NCBI GenBank assembly: GCA_003427395.1
Contig: BFEA01000072.1
Span: 2,078,189 to 2,109,388, forward strand
Reading direction: 5' to 3'
DNA from: Chara braunii
Taxonomy: Eukaryota; Streptophyta; Charophyceae; Charales; Characeae
Length of the DNA: 31,200 nt
Both the position numbers and the translations under genes were made by a program. A model generated the notes under the pieces. The model saw only the letters and a list, made by a program, of their open reading frames with translations. It was not told where the DNA came from and searched no databases. Every line of letters starts with the position of its first letter. Position 1 is the stretch's first letter. Positions 9,796-17,119 of the stretch are shown here, in pieces.

Positions 9796-10489
9796 ACACA
9801 GACTTAGAAAACTCAGCAAGGAAAATGGGAATCTTAGCAAGGCATACATTCCAGCGGCAAACCCGGAAATCACCAGTATTCTCAGTCCGTGTTTTGGCAG
9901 GTCCTTACAGACCATACAACCTAATCCCAAAAGCAGATAGAGCACAAAATCAAGACTTGGTGCTGGCCTATGACTAATGAACAACTAAAAATAACAAAGA
10001 GGAGGCAGAAAGAGAACGGGAGAGGGAGGAGAGGAATGAAGGTACCTAAGGAGTGCTGCCTAGTGGGTGCTGCCACATAATGAGACAGCTTGGTCCAATT
10101 TTGATGCCAGGACGAAGGCTAGGTGCATCGTAGGTAAATCGGCCAGGTGGATAGGACAAGGTGAGAGAGAATGGAAGAAGGAGATGTAGAGGAAGCTAGG
10201 AATAGGGGGAGGATACATTGCAAAGTCCCCTAAACTTATTTTCATGAGTATACGGGCACCATGGTGTTAGATCAAGAGCCCACAACAATATGGGATAGGA
10301 AAGAGAAAGGGAGAAGAAAAAGCAGGAATTAAAAAAAGAGAAATAGGGGAAACCAAGCAAGATAATGGTCCAAGCAAACTCAGATAATCCTAGTCCTTAG
10401 ATTGAGAGCTGGGAGGGATATCGAGGGCCCATAATAATCCATGGTGTGAGGGAGCTGTCAACGAGGAACAAGGAAGGTGAAACCTTGAA

Positions 10490-10681
10490 ATATACTGTAC
10501 AATGAGAGAAGGGAGGTGAAAAAGGGAGCACAACAGGGAAAAATCTTGTGCAATGAGAGAAGGGATGGGAAAAAGGGAGCACAAGAGAAAAAATTACTAT
10601 GCAACGAGAGAAGAGAGGTGAAAAAGGGGGCAAGAACTCGAAATGTACTGTACAAAGAGAAGGGATGTGAAAATGGGAGGA
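10490..10681. repeat. About 54-bp tandem repeat, four diverged copies
   Basis: Each unit has CAATGAGAGAAGGGA, then GGTGAAAAAGGGAGC and an A-rich end. The copies begin near 10500, 10550, 10602 and 10650. Purine-rich, no coding signal. Confidence 0.85.
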
Positions 10682-10694
10682 AAATAAAGCAGAC

Positions 10695-10818
10695 TACCGT
10701 CTTCACCCGAAAATAACGCCCCGGCGTTATATTCAACTTACCCTAAAAAGATCAGATTTTCGTTTTTACTCTCTTTTTCTCAAATAGAAAGCCCCTTCAA
10801 ATATAACGCCCGGGCGAT
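10695..10818 (+). mobile_element. TA-flanked miniature element, 3'-truncated
   Basis: It starts TA|CCGTCTTCACCCGAAAATA like the complete 484-bp element, has the GGCGTTATATTCAACTTACC subterminal block, and reaches AAATATAACGCCCGGGCG. There it is replaced by the SINE at 10819. No right terminal repeat is present. Confidence 0.75.
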
Positions 10819-11130
10819 CCAGCGGCCTAACTCAGTTGGTAAGGCTCGCAAGTGGCATTCAGGAGGTCGTGGGTTCAATCCCCCTTGTCGTCATGTACCT
10901 TCCTGGGCATGCTTGGCGCCTGCCACCTAGAGATAGACCACTGGATCCCCGATCGCCATTGAGCAGAGACTGCTGATGTTCGTAGGGGGGGGGGGGACCA
11001 CCACCTGAGGGGAGGCACAGGGATTGGTCCTGTTGGCATGGTCCCTGATGCTACCGGCTGTCCCCTAACCGGTATCGCTGAGACATTTACTTTTCACATC
11101 TCTTAAGAGAGAATAAAGGTTTCAGAGAAA
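10819..11130 (+). mobile_element. tRNA-derived SINE
   Basis: The head resembles a tRNA with internal RNA polymerase III promoter boxes: TAACTCAGTTGG (A box, 10828-10839) and GGTTCAATCCC (a perfect B box, 10872-10882). It does not fold as an intact tRNA, since the acceptor stem does not pair. About 250 bases of unrelated body follow, including a G run at 10985-10996, with an A-rich 3' end (GAATAAAGG, then AGAGAAAAACAG). Such elements are transcribed by polymerase III and mobilised by LINE proteins. It abuts the truncated miniature element at 10818. The right end is approximate. Confidence 0.75.
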
Positions 11131-11287
11131 AACAGCAGAGACAAACCTGTCCTATCTTTGCCCTCCAGCTCCTTCCCATCTAGCACCTCAATGACGGCAA
11201 ACGCTTCACCAGGATATAGACCTGCACAGTCAGAAACGGAAATAAGTAATCAGTACTCAGGTTCAAGAGGAATGGAGATTGCCAGAA

Positions 11288-11480
11288 CCACAATGATTTC
11301 ATACGACTTGCAAGCTAGTCAAAGATTCCGTTGCTTACTTGAGAAACTCTCTAGTTGAAGATATATGCTCACACGAGTAACTTCCGAGAATACACCACAA
11401 TGATTTCACAGAACATGCAAGCTGGTTAAAATACTGTTCTTTAATCGAAAGACTCAGAAGATGTAATGCTCGTGTGACCC
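11288..11480. repeat. Diverged 107-bp tandem duplication
   Basis: CCACAATGATTTCA occurs at 11288 and again at 11395. Each is followed by similar sequence (ACTTGCAAGCT.GT.AAA and ACATGCAAGCTGGTTAAA, then GAAACTC/GAAAGACTC), in two diverged copies. Confidence 0.7.
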
Positions 11481-12017
11481 CCACAATGTTGTCCTAAAGA
11501 CCTCCCAAGTGCATACACAGCCAAAACGGACCATGATGGCTTCCATGTGAACAGTATAGGCCAGGCACCGCTGAGCTACACCTATGCCTAGGTTTTGAAA
11601 TTCGGACCGCCTGGTAGTCATCAGATTGCCTGGAAAAGACAGAGATACAGCCAACTGAAGTCTGCCGCAGCACTGCCTGCATGCTTCCCACAGGAACTCA
11701 ACACTCTTTTCTGCATGCTAAGTTACACTGTTTCTGGAGAGCATGACAGGCCTGTGTTATGGTGTTGCTGCTTGGGCCTGTATTGCATGCCATAGCACAA
11801 AGTGTAGGTAGGGGCTACTAACTGCATTGACAGGGCATCAAGGATAGGACATGGAAATAGCAGCAGCAGGAAATAAATAGACCTTTCTGTCGCCGGGAAT
11901 GTTTCACCTTTCTTTTTTTTTTTCTGAAAAAAACGGCAGGGCCTTGCTTGAGATGTCACCTTCAAACTGGCCTGCTCCAGGTAACTTCAGAGTTACTTTA
12001 CTCATCTCTGAGTTGAT

Positions 12018-12085
12018 CGGTACTCACTCGACCTGAGGTCTCCATTTCAACAGTCAATTGGTGTATCAACTGAGCTAGGTCCTTA
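12018..12085 (-). repeat. Degenerate tRNA-like (SINE-like) segment
   Basis: On the minus strand CCTAGCTCAGTTGATACACC resembles an A box, and CAGGTCGAGTGAG about 45 bases later resembles a B box with changes. There is no cloverleaf. It may be the head of an old SINE. Confidence 0.3.
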
Positions 12086-12660
12086 CTGGTCCTTTTTTCA
12101 GTGCATAGCTGTCTAGGCGAGCAAGTATAATTGAGGGATATGTTCCAGCTGTCTTCACTGCATTTTCCTTCTCCCATACTTTGCATCTAAGGTAGAAGCT
12201 ATTCTCTTAGTTCCCAGCTTGAATATGCCTCTAGACGGTTTCCCAATTTTTTGTCTTATTCAGAGCACACTGGCCTTCCACACGAGTGGTTAACAGTGAC
12301 CCCCCTGTTTCAGCCCATAGGTTAAACGGAACTTAAACCCCTAAGCACTGAAAACAGTAAAAAGGGCAGTTAGGGATAGTTTTTCTCAGGTTTCTTTTTG
12401 TTTTGGCCCTGTTGTGTGTGCTTTTGGTCAAATTTGTCTGTTAAATTTGCTGTTTGTTGGAGCCTTTGTCCCTGAGTAAATATGCCCTGGTATAAGGAAG
12501 GCGAGTGTTACTTTAGGTTTAGGAAGCCAGAATAGCTCTATAACTAGCCTGTTACAATGCACATGAGCATGAATTAGCATCATCATTAGCATCAATATCA
12601 TTAGCATTGCCATAAGGATCACTTCATCAACATATGAGCCTAGGAGATGGCTGTTTCGGG

Positions 12661-12714
12661 AAGCCTTGAAAATCCTTTTTTTTTTTTTTTTTTTTTTAAA
12701 GCCTTGAAAATCCT
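12661..12714. mobile_element. Poly(T) tract flanked by 15-bp direct repeats
   Basis: AAGCCTTGAAAATCC occurs at 12661-12675 and again at 12699-12713, around a run of about 22 T. This is what a poly(A)-tail-only, LINE-type insertion on the minus strand would leave, the direct repeats being the target-site duplication. Confidence 0.55.
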
Positions 12715-13517
12715 GAAAGAATGGCAAGGCAGAATTTTGTATGAAAAGAAACTTTCGCCTTACGGTTTTAGGTTCTTTTTGTTTTTCTTTTTCCAATTCT
12801 TTTTTTTTTTTGGCGCCGGTGGTTTACTTGGTGTACACTCTATGGATGACTGACAAGTTTGGTCTGCAAGGTTTTTTGTTTTTAATATATAAACAGCATG
12901 AGGAAAACCTGAAATTAGGGGCTCTGTTAACCAATCCTCGCCTCCGTTGCATTGCCTTGACCACCTTTGTCTCTCAGAAGCACTTCGCAAATCATCTCTA
13001 TACCTTTTTTTTCGCTTGGGAGCCCACAATCTGTCCAGCAATTACTGGGAGATCACATACTTCACACCTCAGCTGATTCATCCTGTAGTAGTAGTGTTCC
13101 CACTGAAGTATTGCCCTCCGTGATGTTTCACGCAGCCCCTTTATTGTGTGTGAGCTTGGACGAGGTCACACACATCCTTGGCCTGTTTTGTGATCTAGCT
13201 GCTTTTGGTAACACGGTTTCAAATCCAGGACAGATGCGCAGACAAACATTTTCAAAAGTAGCAAGGCCTCCTCGAGGATAGGGTCATGTTCAATCTCACA
13301 ATTCATCACGAATGCTCTGCAACGATAGCAGAGTGGACCAATGGACGCAGCAAGGTGGTGGTCCACGCGCTTCGTTCTCCGAACTGTTGTCGTTCGACTG
13401 GAAGGCCAGCGCAAGGAATTCTACATGGGCAGTGGGCACTCAGTATGAGACTTATAGATAGAGCTAGGTGATAGGCTAGGCATCAATAGCCCTTCTCGCG
13501 CCAGGCGGTCGTCGGAC

Positions 13518-13633
13518 TACCGTCTTCGCCCGAATAGAACAGCCAGTCATTCTCGCTGCATCTGGACGGAAAGTTGTGCCAAAAACAGCTATAATGACCG
13601 GGCAACGGGCGTTCTATTCGGGTGAAGACGGTA
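13518..13633. mobile_element. Short TA-flanked miniature inverted-repeat element (116 bp)
   Basis: It begins TA|CCGTCTTCGCCCGAATAG and ends CTATTCGGGTGAAGACGG|TA. The terminal inverted repeats of about 21 bp differ at one base. The interior matches, in inverted orientation, that of the element at 14932-15051 (GCTGCATCTGGAC, ATGACCGGGC). It lies in the long intron of the SMP-C2 gene. TA target duplications point to a Tc1/mariner-type transposase acting in trans. Confidence 0.88.
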
Positions 13634-14200
13634 GGTGCGCAGAAAGTTTACAGACGGCAACACAGTGGACAGGAAGATCAAAAGTTTATCCCACTCCAGC
13701 CTTTACAACTCAACCTACCTTGTTGCTCTTCTTTGGGGGAGAGAAGAGTGGCTAGCCAGTCATCCGGCTTTCCTTGAATCTGCGATGAAGCCATGAATTC
13801 ACAAGGCTTCTCACACAGCAGCGATATCACACTCCATCACAGCAAAGCTCTCGCACAAGATGTAAGCCAACACAATATGAAAACACTTCGGAATATGTTA
13901 TCCGAGATTCAAGTCTTCGCAATCAACTCAGTTCAAATCCGAACAGTCATGCGTCAGGGTCATAACTTTTGGTCCACGTCAAGATTCAGGAGTCGACAAA
14001 AGTCACGTCTCTAGCTTCAGAAAGGTGTGGAAAAAGTCGTAGGGTCGAAGGGTACTGGGACCAGAGTCAAAAGAGGCGACCTGTGCCCCTACGTGAGACA
14101 GCTGACTCCTGGAAATTCAAGAGTCAGGTTTTCTGTGGGCCCATTACATGCAGGGCCGAGTTAGCTTTTAAAAGGACTACAGTGGAAGCGAGATGAGGGG

Positions 14201-14556
14201 GAAGTGACGTTGGTTCCAGCATGTACTCATCATCTTCCATTCTTCTTCCATTCTTCTTCCATTCTTCAGTCTTCTCCGTCCCTTGTCTCATTCTCATGTC
14301 AGTCTCTTTCATTTGAGTTGCAATTGAATGCAATTCTCTCTTTATGAGTTTCGCATTTTGACATACCCAGCCAGGATGGGGGGAAGTGACATTGGTTCCA
14401 GCGTGTACTCATCATCTTCCATTCTTCTTCCATTCTTCTTCCATTCTTCATTCTTCTCCTTCCCTTGCCTAATTCTCATGTCAGTCTCTTTTTTCATTTG
14501 AGCTGCAATTGAATGTAATTCTCTCTTTATGAGTTTCGCATTGTGAGATACCCAGG
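14201..14556. repeat. 182-bp tandem duplication
   Basis: Two adjacent copies start GAAGTGAC at 14201 and 14383. Both contain three direct TTCCATTCTTC units, TCTCATGTCAGTCTCTTT and CTCTCTTTATGAGTTTCGCA. They differ by scattered substitutions and short gaps. Confidence 0.92.
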
Positions 14557-14564
14557 ATCACACC

Positions 14565-14775
14565 ACTTCTCTTTTCTTCTCCCCTCTTCTTCTATGTTCT
14601 ATTCTTATATCTTCTTCTCTTCTCTTTTATAATGTCTTCTCTCTTGTCTTGTCTGTTATCTTTTCTACTCTTCTCTTTTCTTTCCTCCCCTCCTCTCCTT
14701 CCTTGTCTCCCCTCTCTTCTCTCCATTCCTCCTCTTCCCCTTTCTTCTCCCTCTCTCCTCTTTTCGCTTTTTCTC
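14565..14775. repeat. Pyrimidine (TTCTC)-rich tract
   Basis: About 200 bases that are almost entirely C and T, with irregular TCTTC, TCTC and CCTC units. The apparent reading frames across it are low complexity and not genes. Confidence 0.85.
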
Positions 14776-14931
14776 CCCAAGGGGGCTGGTCACAAGAACA
14801 ACTATTAGCATTCCCATTCCAACTCCTAACCTGTCTATCCACCATCCCAAGTGCCCCATTCAGTGTCCCGGCATTTCCAGCACTACATCTGTTAATTCTC
14901 CAGGAGTTCTCACTTTGTTTCTCTCTAATCC

Positions 14932-15051
14932 TACCGTCTTCACCCACCCGAATAGAACGCCCGTCGCCCGGTAATAAAAGCTGCATTTGGCCCAAAGTTC
15001 AGTCCAGATGCAGCGGTAATGACCGGGCGTTCTATTCGGGTGAAGACGGTA
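14932..15051. mobile_element. Short TA-flanked miniature inverted-repeat element (120 bp)
   Basis: It begins TA|CCGTCTTCACCC with a 4-bp duplication (ACCC), then GAATAGAACGCCCG. It ends CGGGCGTTCTATTCGGGTG, then AAGACGG|TA. It is the same family as the copy at 13518 in the opposite orientation, 1.3 kb away in the same intron. Confidence 0.88.
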
Positions 15052-15473
15052 GCCTCTTGAAGCATCCCAGCTTTTCTCCAACTGTATTCCCTTAGTTCTC
15101 AGCTTGTTTCTCGCCTTGTTGGATCCTTTGTCCAACTGCATTCCTCCTCATGCCCTTCAAACACGCACTCCTCCGCAATCATCTAAAACAGTCATAGGCA
15201 TATCTCCTCCCCACATCAAAAGAGCCCAGCTACCGATCAGCTGTTGGCCACCGCGTTGCCCACCTCCGAAGCAAGGAAAACCTGGAGAGCACGAAGAGAG
15301 AATCCAGATCCCCAGGAACCAAGCCAAAAAAACCATGTGCAAAATATTTCCATCTTACAATCAGCCCCAAAAGCACAGTCCTGTTCAAAGAACATTCTGC
15401 TGAGGGTGGAGAGAAGGCCAGACCACAACAGTTGAGACAAGTGTGGAGAGATGCTGTGAGCACTGAAACCTAC

Positions 15474-15591
15474 CGTAGCAAACAGGATAGTACCCTAATC
15501 CATAGTCGGTGCCTAGAATTTTGATGAGATCTAGAATCATTGGCTTTGGCTCAACCATAGTTGTCTCCACAACGTTGCACAGAGCTTTCAT
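15474..15591 (-). CDS. SMP-C2 protein, exon for the end of the SMP lipid-binding domain
   Basis: A 118-nt exon between acceptor CATTGGCAG and donor TACG|GTAGGT (phase 0 in, phase 1 out). It encodes MKALCNVVETTMVEPKPMIL, then DLIKILGTDYGLGYYPVCY. The pattern E-x-T-(hydrophobic)-V-(E/Q)-P, then D-x-x-K, matches the end of the SMP domain in plant NTMC2 type 6 proteins (EQTLVQP...DMEK). SMP domains form a lipid-carrying groove at ER-plasma membrane contacts. The phase joins exactly to the C2 exon at 7085, and the linker is of plausible length. The resemblance is short (about 20 residues), so the link rests mainly on strand, phase and order. The preceding exons were not found. Two decayed copies of this exon lie immediately upstream. 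Confidence 0.55.
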
Positions 15592-15610
15592 CTGCCAATG
15601 AAACACGTAC

Positions 15611-15751
15611 CATTCACCGAGTTCCAGCAGTCCAAGTTGTCAGCCCACAGGTCAAAAGCAAATAATAGAACCGTCATGACAACACCGGCAAGAATCAATG
15701 GCTTTGGGTCTCGACCATAGATGCCTCCACAACATTGCAAAGAACTTTCAT
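15611..15751 (-). pseudogene. Decayed tandem copy of the SMP exon (copy B)
   Basis: It starts CAG|ATGAAAGTTCTTTGCAATG, matching CAG|ATGAAAGCTCTGTGCAACG of the intact exon, and stays similar for about 60 bases. A two-base insertion after GTCGAG breaks the SMP frame. In another frame all 141 nt stay open (DESSLQCCGG...), with a hydrophobic stretch LILAGVVMTVLLFAF. It ends GTGAATG|GTACGTG, and only 19 bases separate it from the intact exon. Confidence 0.6.
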
Positions 15752-15770
15752 CTGCAAACAAACCACGTAC

Positions 15771-15934
15771 CATTCACCAATTTTAATGGGTCCACGTTGC
15801 GGGCCCAGATGACATTGCAAGTAATTGAATTGAACCCATCATGACAACAAGAGCACAGATCAAAACGAGACTCACTGTCATATATCTATCTACTGCACAA
15901 CTCAAAACCGGATCGTCAGAACTCTCCATTTCAT
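15771..15934 (-). pseudogene. More decayed tandem copy (copy C)
   Basis: It starts CCTG|ATGAAA (the acceptor AG is lost) and shares its second half with copy B: TTGTTGTCATGA, then GGTGAATGGTACGTG at the end. Again 19 bases (GTACGTGGTTTGTTTGCAG) separate it from copy B. Traces of a fourth copy are visible at about 15975-16025. Confidence 0.5.
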
Positions 15935-16100
15935 CAGGGCAAAATAGTAAATCCCCGCCAGAAGTTTCTCATGTAAAAATGAAACCAGAAATTGCATTGA
16001 ACCTATTCTGTGGGACCCATTGGTTTTCCGTACTGTGGGGCACCGAACATAAAAGTTTAGGGCCTGCCGAACAGAGCAAAGAGGCATACTTTTCCCACAC
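15935..16100. other. Possible fourth, very diverged repeat unit
   Basis: On the minus strand TAGGTTCAATGCAATTTCTGG resembles GGGTTCAATTCAATTACTTG of copy C. I see nothing else that can be assigned. Confidence 0.3.
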
Positions 16101-17119
16101 GGATTTGCTTCGTTATCTAGATCTTTTGTTTTTCTCCTAATGTGTTCCTGAAAAGATAGGCACTCTATCTCTGTGATCTCCTTTATGCATGCCTCAGTCC
16201 ATATCAGGGCGAGTGAAGCAAATAGATTGGCTCTGCAAGGGGCCTACTGGGCATGCAAGGGGCCTGGCCTACTGGGGCACTCTAGATCATTTGTTTTCCT
16301 CCTAATGTATTCCTGAATAGGCTGTGGGAAGCGCCGGCTTACTGGGCATGCAAGGGGCCTAACGGGCACTCATGCTATTTGATCACAGAACATAAAGAAG
16401 ATCGCAGAGATAAGAGTGCCTATCTATTCAGGAATAAATTAGGAGAAAAACAAAACATCTAGATAGTGAAGCAAATCCGAGTTGTCATGTGGTTTTCATT
16501 TGGTGCTTGTATGTCCAAGCTTGGTGTGGCTGAATGACGAGCATGCTGTTTGATGATTGGGTGGCAAATTGAGCGAGATCATTGCAGTGAGCAAAAACAG
16601 CAGGGCAAAGCTTGTGCCTGTCAGAATATGGATGATCAAAAAGGACAGTAGATTGGCTCTGTGATCTTCTTTATGCATGCCTGGTGATGATCTGGCTCAA
16701 TGCAAAGTCCAAAGATCACCAACATCAGGACAAGATGTCATGAGACACAGCGGAAGACTCAAATCACATTGGATATGACCTGAGCATACAACGAAATGAC
16801 ATTGTGACTCAGATCCGACCTCACACCAGCAGGGGAGGTGTTCATACAAATAGAAGAACCTCCCCTCTCAACTCATACACAGATGAAGTGCAATGGAGGA
16901 GGCATTACTCTACTTTCACTGCTATTTTTGAATCGGTGTCACTGTTTCGCCCAGACTTTGTCCTTTCTTATTGATCATCTATATTCTGACAGGCACAAGC
17001 TTTGCCCTGCTGCAATGATCTCGCTCAATTTGTCACCCAATCATCAAACAGCATGCTCGCCATTCAACCGCACCAAGCTCGGACTTACAAGCACAAAATG
17101 AAAACCATATGACAACTCG
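16101..17119. mobile_element. Compound fold-back element: two adjacent long palindromes
   Basis: The first palindrome has arms 16101-16187 and 16391-16478 (about 88 bp, start GGATTTGCTTC, contains TTTTGTTTTTCTCCTAAT). The second has arms 16478-16647 and 16960-17119 (about 165 bp, outer ends CGAGTTGTCAT), with a 13-bp insertion in the left arm and a loop of about 310 bases. The two meet at 16478. Within the first loop, GGGCATGCAAGGGGCCT is directly repeated and a partial third copy of the arm occurs at about 16275-16325. No protein is encoded. Confidence 0.85.

Larger units (their letters stand above)
7086..15473 (-). other. Long intron of the SMP-C2 gene (8388 nt)
   Basis: Lies between donor TACG|GTAGGT at 15473 and acceptor ACAAG at 7086. 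The exons on both sides are phase 1 and read continuously (PVCY-V-GRYG). The interval holds simple repeats, a G-rich minisatellite, a SINE, TA-flanked miniature elements and several tandem duplications, listed separately. I find no conserved exon in it. Retroelement-like frames around 9000-9670 (plus strand, two CAG|GTAAGTACC donors at about 9148 and 9661) could not be assigned. Confidence 0.55.

Noticed and set aside
9576-9984. Repeat-containing frames in several phases
   Set aside because: The repeats are the 24-bp minisatellite read in different frames; no phase is favoured.
10490-10681. CRISPR-like repeat array
   Set aside because: The repeats are diverged, adjacent and purine-rich without unique spacers, and the genome is eukaryotic.
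10819-10895. Functional tRNA gene
   Set aside because: The A and B boxes are good, but the acceptor and D stems do not pair and there is an attached body with an A-rich tail, so it is a SINE.
14592-15095. Long charged or Ser/Phe-rich frames on both strands
   Set aside because: They derive from the pyrimidine-rich tract and run into a miniature element.
15588-15773. Genuine membrane-protein exon in copy B
   Set aside because: The 5' half is clearly a frameshifted copy of the SMP exon, so the hydrophobic frame is probably a by-product of decay; kept only as a question under the exon-array finding.
16496-17101. Similar 60- and 87-codon frames on opposite strands
   Set aside because: They are the two arms of the fold-back element and mirror each other; no protein family is indicated.
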